NCBI RefSeq assembly: GCF_000424065.1
Contig: NZ_AUJE01000031.1
Span: 1 to 51,332 of the forward strand
Direction of reading: 5' to 3'
DNA: 51,332 nt
Origin: Selenomonas ruminantium subsp. ruminantium ATCC 12561
Lineage (GTDB): Bacteria > Bacillota > Negativicutes > Selenomonadales > Selenomonadaceae
Every line of letters begins with the position of its first letter. The first letter of the stretch is position 1. The translations under genes and the position numbers were made by a program. Of this stretch, positions 7,630 through 16,256 are shown one piece after another. A model generated the notes under the pieces. That model did not search any database. It saw only the letters and a list, made by a program, of their open reading frames with translations, and had not been told where the DNA came from.

Positions 7630-9806
7630 TATGCAATCATCCCTTTCTTCTGCTGCAGGAGCTGCAGGATTTTATAACAGTTGGCTTTAACGGAAATATA
7701 TTCGTCAATACCAGCTTCGTTGTAAGTTTCGAGCAAATCCTTCGGTGCGGCACCGGCCAAGAACACTGTCGCTTCAGGCAGTACCTCATGGAGTTTGGGC
7801 GCCAGCTGCGGCACGATTTCGGGATAGGTCGCATCGGTCGAACAGATAACCACGGCATCAGCCCCGGATTCTTTCGCTGCCTGGGCAGCTTCTTCCACGG
7901 TTGGGAAACCGTTATTGCCCAGCACCTCAAAGGCACCGACCTGCAAAAAGCCCGTGGTGAAATCGGCTCTGGCCTTGTGCTGCGGAATCGGCCCCATATT
8001 GGCGAGGAAAATCTTCACATTATCGTTATGCTCAGCCTTGTAAGCCTCCGTGGTCTTGCGCAGGGCTTCAAAGCGTTCACTCCAGCGGTGCGGGTCAATA
8101 GCCGTAACCGTTTCGCTTTCCTTGCCGGCCAAAGCAGCAGCGATTTCGACCGTCGTGGCACCGGCCTGTGCCGCTTCGACAGCCAGGCTGACCAGGCAGC
8201 CCTCACCATTCTGCAAGGCTTTGATTTTTTCGGCCTTGAAGGCTTCGTCGATATCGGCCAGATAGGCTTCGACCTGTGCCGTACGCTGTTTCTTGTTCTC
8301 CTCCACATCTTCGGGACGCGGGTCGAGCAATTTTTCCGTCATATTCGGGTACATATTGTTGCCCACGATACGGTCCTTGCGGGTTTCCGCAGCCTTGAAG
8401 CGGGCGGCAAGAATAGTTGCAATCTCACTCTGCGGATAACCTTCCTGCAAAGCCTTCAGCATCCCGCCCTTGCCCTCGATTACCTGGAACTCGGCCCAGA
8501 CTTTTTCCTTCATCTGCTTCGTGAGCGTTTCCACGGCCCAGGAGCCGCCGGCCGGGTCAATCGGCTGCAAGAGGCCGAATTCTTCCTGCAGGATAATCTG
8601 CACGTTACGCGCAATGCGGCGGGAGAATTCATCACCCTTGCGAATGGGCTCATCAAAGGGCGAGCTTTCAAAAGAATCCACGCCGCCCACGACACCGGAG
8701 AAAATCTCCGTGGTATTGCGGAGCATATTCACATAGGGGTCATAGACCGTCTTGAAGAACAATGCGGGACGCGCATGGATATGCATGCGCTGCGCGTCCT
8801 TACTGCCACCGAAAGCTTCGACAATCTGTGCCCAAAGCGGACGCAGGGCACGCAGTTTGGCAATCTGTAGGAAGAAGTTTGCCCCCATGGAGAAACCGAA
8901 CATTATCTGCCCGGCCGCTTCGTCTATGGTCAAGCCGCGTTCGAGCAAAGCCCGCAGATAAGCTACTGCTGTGGCCAGCGTATAAGCCGACTCCTGCACA
9001 TCATTGGCCCCGCCACGGCTGTACACATCACTGCGCACAAAGACCGTTTTTAGTCCCGGTGCATGTTTCACTGCCCACTTGGCGCACTTGGCCATATCGC
9101 AGTAAAGGCTTTCGAGGTCCTTGCTGTTTTTGCCCTTCGCCGTAAGTTCCCCCAACGGGTCAGCACCGACAATGCCGCGGATTTTCGTCAAATCCTGCCC
9201 GGAGGCTTTCAGTGCCCCGGCAAAGAGCGACAACATCGGCAGTGCCGATTCTCCGGCATAGAGATAGACAGGATATTTATCGAGTTTCAAGCCACTCAGC
9301 AGGGTGTGCATATCGTCCAGGGTCGTCACCGACACGCCCTCATCTCCGGGTGCAGCGGCCTTGCGCACATCTTCGGACTTTAAGCTCGCGCTGTCCAGTT
9401 TGATATGATAGATGGTCGAGCCCTTCTCCTGCTCATGGCGCAGAAGCTCGTTATTTTCCTCCGGCAGGGTTTCATCACAAACCTGCGCAATGCCCCAGGG
9501 CTTGCCCACATACCCGCTGGGCTGGGCACCGCGCAAATAGTCCCCCATTCCTGGGAAGGACTCTTTGGGCAGAATGTCCTCCGTGTCCTTGCGGAAGTAC
9601 ATGGGGTCAAAGGTGATGCCCTCATAGGTCTTGGTATACATCTTCTTGTCAAAGGGCGCCCCTTTGAGCAGGGTGATACAGGCCTCTTTCCACTCCTCAT
9701 AAGTCGGTGGAGTGAACTCATCAAGTGGCACATCAGGAAAGTCCGTCTGCTGCTCGGCCTTTTTCAAGATGGCCTGTAAATCCAGCTCGCTAGTTTCTTT
9801 ACTCAT
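7629..9806 (-). CDS. mutA: Methylmalonyl-CoA mutase, small subunit
   Basis: It is the non-catalytic partner of the heterodimeric mutase, 725 residues long. It shares the barrel-plus-B12-domain layout of the large subunit ([36 protein letters not shown]). Its C-terminal domain has lost the cobalt-binding DxHxxG motif: the equivalent region reads [16 protein letters not shown]. This is expected for small subunits, which do not hold cobalamin. The ATG at 9806 follows GGAGG at 7 nt. It is the first gene of the operon, 38 bp downstream of the riboswitch terminator. No methylmalonyl-CoA epimerase or decarboxylase gene lies in the operon. Confidence 0.95.
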   Translation of the reverse strand: MSKETSELDLQAILKKAEQQTDFPDVPLDEFTPPTYEEWKEACITLLKGAPFDKKMYTKTYEGITFDPMYFRKDTEDILPKESFPGMGDYLRGAQPSGYVGKPWGIAQVCDETLPEENNELLRHEQEKGSTIYHIKLDSASLKSEDVRKAAAPGDEGVSVTTLDDMHTLLSGLKLDKYPVYLYAGESALPMLSLFAGALKASGQDLTKIRGIVGADPLGELTAKGKNSKDLESLYCDMAKCAKWAVKHAPGLKTVFVRSDVYSRGGANDVQESAYTLATAVAYLRALLERGLTIDEAAGQIMFGFSMGANFFLQIAKLRALRPLWAQIVEAFGGSKDAQRMHIHARPALFFKTVYDPYVNMLRNTTEIFSGVVGGVDSFESSPFDEPIRKGDEFSRRIARNVQIILQEEFGLLQPIDPAGGSWAVETLTKQMKEKVWAEFQVIEGKGGMLKALQEGYPQSEIATILAARFKAAETRKDRIVGNNMYPNMTEKLLDPRPEDVEENKKQRTAQVEAYLADIDEAFKAEKIKALQNGEGCLVSLAVEAAQAGATTVEIAAALAGKESETVTAIDPHRWSERFEALRKTTEAYKAEHNDNVKIFLANMGPIPQHKARADFTTGFLQVGAFEVLGNNGFPTVEEAAQAAKESGADAVVICSTDATYPEIVPQLAPKLHEVLPEATVFLAGAAPKDLLETYNEAGIDEYISVKANCYKILQLLQQKKGMIA

Positions 9807-9844
9807 AGCACAGCCTCCTCTTGTCTTGTGAAAACCCGCACACC

Positions 9845-9884
9845 AAAAAAAGGCAATCCATCTGCGAAATACAGATAGATTGCC
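9845..9884 (-). terminator. Rho-independent terminator at the end of the cobalamin riboswitch
   Basis: On the minus strand GGCAATCTATCTG (9884-9872) pairs with CAGATGGATTGCC (9864-9852), a 13-bp stem with one G-U pair and a 7-nt loop, followed by seven T. It lies between the riboswitch and the mutase genes, so it is the likely expression platform. Confidence 0.88.
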
Positions 9885-9929
9885 CTCTACTTGCGCACAA
9901 AGTCCCCACGCTTAGATTCAATCCCCTAC

Positions 9930-10135
9930 CCATCGCTCGCAGGCACGACACGAAATTTCGCATCACGGTGATGTCAGAACAGGCAGTTCTCCTGGCTCGG
10001 TTTCATCATCCTGCATCGCCTTCCCAAGGTACGCATTTCTACCCCAGTGACATATTGTGCAGGACTCCATCTTACAGTGGCGGGACCGCTCCGGCTTATA
10101 CCGGATTCCCTATTAAGTCCATAGGACACCTATTC
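9930..10135 (-). promoter_or_regulatory. Cobalamin (B12) riboswitch controlling the mutase operon
   Basis: On the minus strand the aptamer landmarks occur in order. The 5' arm is GGTGTCC near 10130. Then come TTAATAGGGAATCCGGT, GCCGGAGCGGTCCCGCCACT, and the near-invariant B12 box GAGCCAGGAGAACTGCC (complement of 9982-9998). The aptamer closes before about 9930 and is followed by the terminator at 9845-9884. Cobalamin riboswitches normally shut off B12 synthesis or uptake genes when the ligand is present. Here the genes behind it need B12, so the sign of the response is an open question. Confidence 0.93.
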
Positions 10136-10159
10136 CCAATATATTAAAATCTAATGTTA

Positions 10160-10188
10160 ATATTAATGCTAATTATGCAATTTGTCAA
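10160..10188 (-). promoter_or_regulatory. Promoter of the riboswitch-mutase operon
   Basis: On the minus strand a perfect -35 box TTGACA (10188-10183), a 17-bp spacer and a -10 box TAATAT (10165-10160) place the start point near 10152, just ahead of the aptamer. The remaining 165 bp to the dhaK start (10355) shows only the AT-rich dhaK leader. Confidence 0.8.
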
Positions 10189-10354
10189 GAAACTCTGTCA
10201 CTTTCTGCAAAGGAAATTATTTTTTTCACAAGCAGGAAATACGCCGTTCCGGCACGAATAAAAATCAACAATAACGGGAGTGCATTTATGCCCTTTTATT
10301 GTTGCCTTTAAGCATTTGAAAAAAATTTTGTCTGATACGCAAAGAGGTGAGATT

Positions 10355-11341
10355 TTGAAAAAATTCATCAATGGAGCGGAAAATTTGGAAACAGAAACCG
10401 CACGCGGTATGGCTTTGGCTAAACCAAACATTCTCCGACAATTGCCGGGCTGCAATGTCATGGTCAGACAGAATAAAAAAACAGACAGAGTAGCTCTGGT
10501 ATTTGGCTGTGGGAGCGGCCATGAGCCCGCTCCCAATGGCTATGTGGGATATGGAATGCTCGATGCCGGCATTCCTGGAAAACTTTTTTCCTCCCCTACG
10601 CCGGACATGATTCTTAAAGCAATCAAGGAAGTCAATAACGAGGCAGGCGTGCTCTGCATGATTGTCAATTATACCGGTGACGTACTGAATTTTCGCATGG
10701 CTATCGAAATGGCCCAAATGGAAGGCATTGCTGTGGAATCCGTCATCATCGCCGATGATGTTGCTACCCAAAAGACAAAATCTGTAGGACGCCGCGGCCT
10801 GGCAGGTGTAATGCTGGTCATGAAAGTTGCCGGCGCTGAAGCCGAAATGGGTTCCGACCTCTATCGAGTCAAAGAAGTTGCCGAATGGGCAGCCTCAGGC
10901 CTTAGAACCATCGGCGTGGCCTGCCGTCCCTGCATTATTCCTACAGATGGTGAACCAAGTTTCGAACTTGGAGAAACGGAAATGGAAATCGGCATGGGCC
11001 TGCATGGCGAACCAGGCGTACTGCGCTGCAACATGATGAGCGCTAAAGAGACCGTCGCACAAATGCTGGAACTTATCCTTTTGGACTGCAATTATGAAAA
11101 CAGCGAAGTGGTCGTTCTCATCAACGGTCTGGGCGGCACACCTCCCATGGAACTTTATGTGGTCAATGAATGCGTACACGACTATTTGTCTGCGCAGGGC
11201 ATAAAAATTTATGACACCATGATTGGCAATTTCATGACTTCTTTGGAAATGGGTGGTTTTTCCATTAGTCTCATGCGTCTGGACCCGCATCTAAAAGCTC
11301 TTTATGATGCAACGGCAGTAACATCCATCATCAGGCGTTGA
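10355..11341 (+). CDS. dhaK: Dihydroxyacetone kinase-type subunit DhaK
   Basis: It binds a small ketose through a covalent bond to histidine; DhaL then transfers phosphate. GCGSGHEP, YTGDVLNF and GMGLHGEPG are all present, with the substrate histidine at residue 217, matching His218 of the E. coli enzyme. The residues after GHEP are PNGY rather than the usual AHAG, so the substrate may not be dihydroxyacetone itself. Relatives act on erythrulose and other C4 sugars. Start: TTG at 10355, after AGAGGTGAG; this gives 328 residues, the normal length. An earlier in-frame ATG at 10280 would add 25 atypical residues. dhaL follows 14 bp after the stop. Confidence 0.88.
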   Translation: MKKFINGAENLETETARGMALAKPNILRQLPGCNVMVRQNKKTDRVALVFGCGSGHEPAPNGYVGYGMLDAGIPGKLFSSPTPDMILKAIKEVNNEAGVLCMIVNYTGDVLNFRMAIEMAQMEGIAVESVIIADDVATQKTKSVGRRGLAGVMLVMKVAGAEAEMGSDLYRVKEVAEWAASGLRTIGVACRPCIIPTDGEPSFELGETEMEIGMGLHGEPGVLRCNMMSAKETVAQMLELILLDCNYENSEVVVLINGLGGTPPMELYVVNECVHDYLSAQGIKIYDTMIGNFMTSLEMGGFSISLMRLDPHLKALYDATAVTSIIRR

Positions 11342-11355
11342 GGGAGGATTGCTAT

Positions 11356-12003
11356 ATGACCGGAAAAAATTTTCTGCTTGCAGCCTTAGAGGCCATAAGC
11401 CATAATATCATCGAGCATGAAGAAGAGTTGAATCATCTGGATAATGCCATCGGTGATGGTGACCACGGCACCAATATGGCGCGTTTTTCCCGCATCATAT
11501 TAACAGACCTGCCTGAACTATCCGAAAGCAATGATGACCTGGGCAAAATCCTGCATCATGTCGGCATGCGCTGCATCACCGAAATCGGTGGCTCCGCCGG
11601 CCCGCTGTTTGGCAAATTTTATCTGCAGGCCGGCCAGAGCAACACAAACAACACCACCATGGAATCCGCTAATTGGGTATTAGCCTTTGAAGAAGGAACG
11701 TTGGGTGTTGCCCAGATAGGCCGCAGCACCGAAGGTGAAAAAACTATGCTGGATGCGCTCTTTCCCGCCAGCAGAGCAATGCAGGAAGCCTTAGAAGAAG
11801 GATTGAGCCTGTCCGCAATTTTCCAAGCCGGATCAGAAGCAGCCAAGACGGGTGTGGAATTTACCAAAACCATTTCGGCCAGCAAGGGGCGAGCCGCCTA
11901 TATCGGCCAGCGCAGTATTGGCCATCAGGATCCTGGCGCCACTACCGTTCTGCTGATGCTGCAGGCTCTGCACAAAACAGCCATAGAAATGAATGTCGAA
12001 TAA
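11356..12003 (+). CDS. dhaL: Dihydroxyacetone kinase-type subunit DhaL
   Basis: It is the nucleotide-binding partner of DhaK. DNAIGDGDHGTNM carries the aspartates that hold the Mg-nucleotide. GGSAGPLFGKF, GEKTMLDALFPA and GHQDPGATTVLLM are the other family blocks. It has 215 residues, full length. The ATG at 11356 follows GGGAGG. No DhaM phosphotransfer subunit is present in the window. The kinase may therefore use ATP directly, or draw on a DhaM or general PTS protein encoded elsewhere. Confidence 0.88.
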   Translation: MTGKNFLLAALEAISHNIIEHEEELNHLDNAIGDGDHGTNMARFSRIILTDLPELSESNDDLGKILHHVGMRCITEIGGSAGPLFGKFYLQAGQSNTNNTTMESANWVLAFEEGTLGVAQIGRSTEGEKTMLDALFPASRAMQEALEEGLSLSAIFQAGSEAAKTGVEFTKTISASKGRAAYIGQRSIGHQDPGATTVLLMLQALHKTAIEMNVE

Positions 12004-12014
12004 AATATTCCGCC

Positions 12015-12050
12015 ATAAGGGCTGACCGTTTATATGGTTCAGTCCTTATT
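12015..12050 (+). terminator. Probable terminator after dhaKL
   Basis: ATAAGGGCTGA (12015-12025) pairs with TCAGTCCTTAT (12039-12049), with one G-U and a small bulge, followed by TTTC. A -10-like TATAAT at 12058-12063 just beyond could start the phosphatase transcript. Confidence 0.55.
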
Positions 12051-12094
12051 TCACTGCTATAATAAGAATAAATCAATTGAGGAGTTTTTAAACA

Positions 12095-12559
12095 ATGAAC
12101 AAAATCTTATTCGTATGCCACGGCAATATCTGCAGGTCAACAATGGCCGAATTTGTGATGAAGGAACTTGTACGCCAAGCGGGAAAGGAACAGGAATTCT
12201 TCATCGATTCCAAAGCCTGCCGCACCGATGAAATCGGCAATGACACCCATAAAGGCACCAAATCAGCCCTGCAGGCTCACGGTATTCCCTTTACCAAACG
12301 AAAAGCCCGCCAGATTCAGCGGGCTGATTATGATGCTTTTGACTATATCATCGCCATGGATGAGGAAAATATGCGCGATTTGCACCGCCTGACCGGCGGT
12401 GACCCACAGGGCAAATGCCATCTGCTCCTGACCTTTGCCGGCGAAGAACGGGAAGTTGCTGACCCTTGGTATACAGGCAACTTTGAAGTCACCTATCGAG
12501 ATGTCGACAAAGGCTGCCACGCACTGCTGAAGCAGCTTACAAGCGGCGGGCCGCAATGA
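12095..12559 (+). CDS. Low-molecular-weight protein-tyrosine phosphatase
   Basis: The signature CHGNICRS (Cys8 to Arg14) forms the phosphate-binding loop. The general-acid aspartate is in DPWY at about residue 123. At 154 residues it is typical in length. Bacterial members dephosphorylate tyrosine kinases of exopolysaccharide export, or act on small phosphoesters and arginine phosphate. No kinase is nearby, so the substrate is unknown. The ATG follows GAGGAG. Its last 23 bp overlap the end of the convergent RpiR gene. Confidence 0.92.
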   Translation: MNKILFVCHGNICRSTMAEFVMKELVRQAGKEQEFFIDSKACRTDEIGNDTHKGTKSALQAHGIPFTKRKARQIQRADYDAFDYIIAMDEENMRDLHRLTGGDPQGKCHLLLTFAGEEREVADPWYTGNFEVTYRDVDKGCHALLKQLTSGGPQ

Positions 12560-13382
12560 CCTCTCTCATCTTCTGCAGATTGGTATGGTACTGCTCTGGC
12601 ATTTTCATAGCCAGACAGGTATAAAGGATATCGCCAATAGCCATATGCACCAGCCGTGAGGCAGCCGCTTCCGAACGGTAATGGACCTCCCGGCCCATGC
12701 CCACCAGAGCTATGTCCGCACTGCGGGCCAGCTCAGATTGCGCATAGCTGGTTATAGCAATGATTTTCACCCCATTTTGGCGAGCTATGCGCAAGGATTC
12801 CAAAATATCCTTATTAGCACCCGTATGGGATACGGCAATCACCACATCGCGGGCATCCAGCAACGCGGCTGAAGTCACCTGCATATGCACATCATTGAAA
12901 GCTTGTACTGCCATGCCAAAACGCAAAAGGCGCGTTTCCATGTCCTGACAGACCGTTGCTGAATTACCAAAACCATAGATGGCCACCCGGCGGGCTGACT
13001 GTAAAAGATCCACCGCTGCTGCAATCAGGGAAAAATCCAAAATCTTCAATGTATCTTGCAGACCGTCTGTGATATTACGGAAAATCTTCCCCGCCACAGC
13101 TGCCTCATCATCCGTCTTGTGAATATCCTGATAGGACTGTTCACCAGCCGCCGATAGTTCCGTGGCCAATGCAATCTTCAATCCCTGCAGACCGCTGAAT
13201 CCCAACTTCTTACAAAAGCGGGAAATCGTAATTTCCGAGTTGGCGGTGTTTTTGGCAATTTCCGCCACTGTCTGCCCCATAATCTCATCCTTATGGCCGG
13301 TTATGTAATCGGCTATTTTTTTTTCCGATTTTGTCAAATCCTCATAAGCACTGCGTAAAATCGGTAAAACCTGATCCTTCAT
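12537..13382 (-). CDS. RpiR/MurR-family regulator, probable gluconate regulator
   Basis: The N-terminal helix-turn-helix (TVAEIAKNTANSEITISRFC, about residues 38-57) is followed by a SIS sugar-phosphate isomerase-like domain (about 115-245; VAIYGFGNSATVCQD and AVSHTGANKDI). Such regulators sense phosphosugars. It lies downstream of and collinear with gntP-gnd-gntK, but a terminator separates it from gntP. A -10 box TATAAT (13421-13416, minus) gives it its own promoter. Control of the gluconate operon, with 6-phosphogluconate as effector, is the natural inference. Confidence 0.85.
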   Translation of the reverse strand: MKDQVLPILRSAYEDLTKSEKKIADYITGHKDEIMGQTVAEIAKNTANSEITISRFCKKLGFSGLQGLKIALATELSAAGEQSYQDIHKTDDEAAVAGKIFRNITDGLQDTLKILDFSLIAAAVDLLQSARRVAIYGFGNSATVCQDMETRLLRFGMAVQAFNDVHMQVTSAALLDARDVVIAVSHTGANKDILESLRIARQNGVKIIAITSYAQSELARSADIALVGMGREVHYRSEAAASRLVHMAIGDILYTCLAMKMPEQYHTNLQKMREVIAARRL

Positions 13383-13440
13383 ATTGGTTCCTCTTTTCTA
13401 ACATCCTTCAGGGATATTATACATGATTTTTCCCTATGTA

Positions 13441-13471
13441 AAAAGCCTTCCCAATGAAACGGAAGGCTTTT
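13441..13471 (-). terminator. Terminator of the gluconate operon
   Basis: AAAAGCCTTCC (13441-13451) and GGAAGGCTTTT (13461-13471) form an 11-bp stem with a 9-nt loop. On the minus strand it ends in a T run, 10 bp past the gntP stop. Confidence 0.85.
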
Positions 13472-13480
13472 TGTATAATG

Positions 13481-14797
13481 TCAGATTATCGCTTCGAGAA
13501 CCAGAACCCCGGCCAGCCCCATCACGGAGATGATTGTCTCCAGCACGCACCAGGTACGCACGGTCTGCTTGACCGTCAAGCCGAAGAATTCCTTAAAGAG
13601 CCAAAACCCTGGATCATTCGGGGGACTGAAAATCAGGCTGCCAGCACCTGTAGCCAGCACCATAAGTTCGGGATTCACACCGGTCACGGCCACCACCGGT
13701 GCGGCGATGCCCCCTGCAGTCAGGGCAGCTACCGTTGCACTGCCGCAAGCCGTACGAATTACTGCTGCCACCGTCCACGCCAGCAACAGGGGAGATAACT
13801 GCGACTTGGCGGCAATCTCACCGATATAATTGCCTACGCCACTGTCGATAAGAATCTGTTTCAGCGCACCACCGCCGCCCACAATCAGAAGAATCATGGC
13901 AATGGTCAATACAGCACTTTCACATATTTTCATGATTTCAGGAATAGACTTACCCTGCCGCAGGCCAAAGGTGTAAATAGCTGCAGCCACAGCAATGGTC
14001 AGCGCCATATCCGGCGTGCCTAAAAATGTCAGCCACTGATAGAACGACGAAGCGGGAGCCAATGTCAACTTGGCAATAGCCGAAGCTGCCATCAAGACCA
14101 CGGGAACCATAGCTGTAAACACCGAAATGCCAAAGCCCGGCATTTCATTATCAGCAAACACTTTGCTGCTCTGCATGCCCTCAGGCACTTCCGGCTGAAT
14201 ATGCTTCGTGGTATTGGCAAAGACTGGGCCGGCCACGATGGCCGTAGGGATGGCAATGATGGCACCATAGAGTAGTGTCAAGCCAATGTCGGCATTGTAA
14301 ATGATGGAAATGGCCGTAGGACCGGGATGCGGGGGTAAAAAGCCGTGGGTTACGGACAAAGCTGCTGCCATCGGAATGCCCACTTCCAGCAAGGGAATTT
14401 TCGCTGCCGTGGCAATGGTAAAGACCAGAGGAATCAGCAATACAAAGCCGATTTCATAGAACAACGCTATACCGACGATAAAGCCGGTCAAGGCCACAGC
14501 CCATTTGACCCAGCGGCGGCCAAACACATCAATCAGCGTGGTGGCAATGCGCTGGGCACCGCCGCTTTCTGCCATGAGCTTTCCCAGCATGGCGCCAAAG
14601 GACACGACGATAGCCAGGCCGCCCAGGGTTCCTCCCAGACCTTTTTCAATCACAGGGATAATCTGGCCTTCGGGCAGCCCTTCGGCATACCCGACCAAAC
14701 CAGCGACCAGCAGCAAGGCCAAAAAGCTGTTAAGCCTTACCTTCACAATCAGGAAAAACAAAAAGAGAATACCAACTGCCAAAATGATAAGCGGCAT
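13481..14797 (-). CDS. gntP: GntP-family gluconate:H+ symporter
   Basis: It is a hydrophobic protein of 438 residues with about 12 membrane segments, starting MPLIILAVGILFLFFLIVKV. The family blocks GTLGGLAIVVSFGAMLGKLM, LPPHPGPTAIS and GSATVAALTAGGI are present. It brings gluconate, or a related aldonate, into the cell. Start: ATG at 14797, 9 nt from GGGAGG, preferred to the ATG at 14803. It is the last gene of the operon, after gntK and gnd. Confidence 0.92.
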   Translation of the reverse strand: MPLIILAVGILFLFFLIVKVRLNSFLALLLVAGLVGYAEGLPEGQIIPVIEKGLGGTLGGLAIVVSFGAMLGKLMAESGGAQRIATTLIDVFGRRWVKWAVALTGFIVGIALFYEIGFVLLIPLVFTIATAAKIPLLEVGIPMAAALSVTHGFLPPHPGPTAISIIYNADIGLTLLYGAIIAIPTAIVAGPVFANTTKHIQPEVPEGMQSSKVFADNEMPGFGISVFTAMVPVVLMAASAIAKLTLAPASSFYQWLTFLGTPDMALTIAVAAAIYTFGLRQGKSIPEIMKICESAVLTIAMILLIVGGGGALKQILIDSGVGNYIGEIAAKSQLSPLLLAWTVAAVIRTACGSATVAALTAGGIAAPVVAVTGVNPELMVLATGAGSLIFSPPNDPGFWLFKEFFGLTVKQTVRTWCVLETIISVMGLAGVLVLEAII

Positions 14798-14834
14798 AAT
14801 CATAGACCTCCCTTGTCAAAGGTAAATGCGAATT

Positions 14835-16244
14835 TTAGAAATTTTTCTGCCATTCATGGTGGAACGAGCCTTCTTTATCGATACGCTTAAAGGTGTGTGC
14901 TCCAAAATAATCCCGCTGTGCCTGAATCAGATTAGCCCCTAACGGCGTACCACGCAGGGCATCAATATATTCCACCGCACAAGCCAGTGCCGGCACCGGA
15001 ATCCCCAGCTGCACAGCACTGGCCACCGTCCGGCGCAGAGCCGCGAGGTTTTCATTAACCTTGCCTGCGAAGAACGCATCCTGCAACAGATTATCCAGCT
15101 GCGGAGTCGCGGTAAAGGCTGCGGTAATCCGATTCAGGAAGTCTGCCTGAATGATGCAGCCTGCCCGGAAAATTGCGGCAATCTGCCCCAGATCCAGTTG
15201 CCAGCCATAATGCACATCTGCGGAACGGTAAAGCGCAAAACCTTGCGCATAAGCAGCAATCTTGCCCAGGTACAGACTCTGCCGCACCATTTCCACAAAA
15301 CCAGCATCTGCCTTTGCCTCCGCGCAGGCAGGCTGAATGATTCTTCTCAACGCCTGTCTTTCTGACAGCAGATTCGACATCACCCGGGCATTGCAGGCCG
15401 CCGTAATCAGGGAAGTATTCACGCCCTGCCGCAAGGCCTCAATACTGGTCCAGCGCCCCGTGCCCTTCTGTCCGGCGCTGTCCACAATCTTATCCAGCAG
15501 CTGCCCGCCTGCCTCGTCATCTTCAGCGAAGATATCTGCCGTAATGCCAATCAGGAAACTCCTGAGTTCTCCCTGATTCCACTGATGAACGATTTCGGCA
15601 ATTTGCCTGTTGCTATAGCCCCCAGCATATTTCAATAGCAGATAAGCTTCGGCAATCAACTGCATATCTGCATATTCAATGCCGTTATGCACCATCTTCA
15701 CATAATGCCCAGCGCCATCCGGGCCGATATAACTGCAGCAGGGCTGACCATCTGCCTTAGCCGCTACAGCCTCATAGACCGGCCGTACAAATTCATAAGC
15801 TTCCTTATCTCCCCCAGGCATGATACATGGGCCTCTGCGGGCGCCATTTTCCCCGCCGGAAATTCCCACCCCAAAATAATGGATACCGGCCTGTTGGAGC
15901 TTTGTCTGCCGCCGCCGAGTATCCCCAAAGTAAGAATTACCTCCATCGAGAATAATATCCCCCGGCTCCAAAAGCGGCGTGAGCTGCTCAATCATGGAAT
16001 CCACCGGTTCCCCTGCCATAATCAACAGCATAATGCGGCGAGGTTTCTGCAGTGAATCCACAAACTCCTGCAGATTGAAAAAACCATGCATATGCTTATG
16101 TGGATGCTCTCGCAACACTTTTTCTGTCAAATCCGGCGTGTAATTGTAACAAGCTACATCAAAACCATGGTCAGCCATGTTGAGGGCCAGGTTACTGCCC
16201 ATCACGGCCATCCCCACCATGCCGATATCCATTTTCTTCTCCAT
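14835..16244 (-). CDS. gnd: 6-Phosphogluconate dehydrogenase, decarboxylating
   Basis: It oxidises 6-phosphogluconate to ribulose 5-phosphate and CO2. The nucleotide-binding motif GMVGMAVMGSNLALNMADHG opens the protein. ISGGENGARRGPCIMPGG is the substrate-binding block, and KMVHNGIEYADMQLIAE carries the catalytic lysine. The length (469 residues) is standard. Cofactor-site residues after the first strand read NYTP rather than the usual NRT. Its place between gntK and gntP shows that gluconate is burned through the oxidative pentose phosphate branch rather than the Entner-Doudoroff route in this operon. ATG at 16244, 7 nt after AGGAGG. Confidence 0.96.
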   Translation of the reverse strand: MEKKMDIGMVGMAVMGSNLALNMADHGFDVACYNYTPDLTEKVLREHPHKHMHGFFNLQEFVDSLQKPRRIMLLIMAGEPVDSMIEQLTPLLEPGDIILDGGNSYFGDTRRRQTKLQQAGIHYFGVGISGGENGARRGPCIMPGGDKEAYEFVRPVYEAVAAKADGQPCCSYIGPDGAGHYVKMVHNGIEYADMQLIAEAYLLLKYAGGYSNRQIAEIVHQWNQGELRSFLIGITADIFAEDDEAGGQLLDKIVDSAGQKGTGRWTSIEALRQGVNTSLITAACNARVMSNLLSERQALRRIIQPACAEAKADAGFVEMVRQSLYLGKIAAYAQGFALYRSADVHYGWQLDLGQIAAIFRAGCIIQADFLNRITAAFTATPQLDNLLQDAFFAGKVNENLAALRRTVASAVQLGIPVPALACAVEYIDALRGTPLGANLIQAQRDYFGAHTFKRIDKEGSFHHEWQKNF

Positions 16245-16256
16245 TATCCTTCCTCC

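Noticed and set aside
5536-7677. 713-codon open frame opposite the mutase large subunit
   Set aside because: It is a shadow of codon bias on the real gene: histidine- and glycine-rich, no ribosome site, no recognisable family. Similar long antisense frames at 7788-8870 and 27257-28084 were left out for the same reason.
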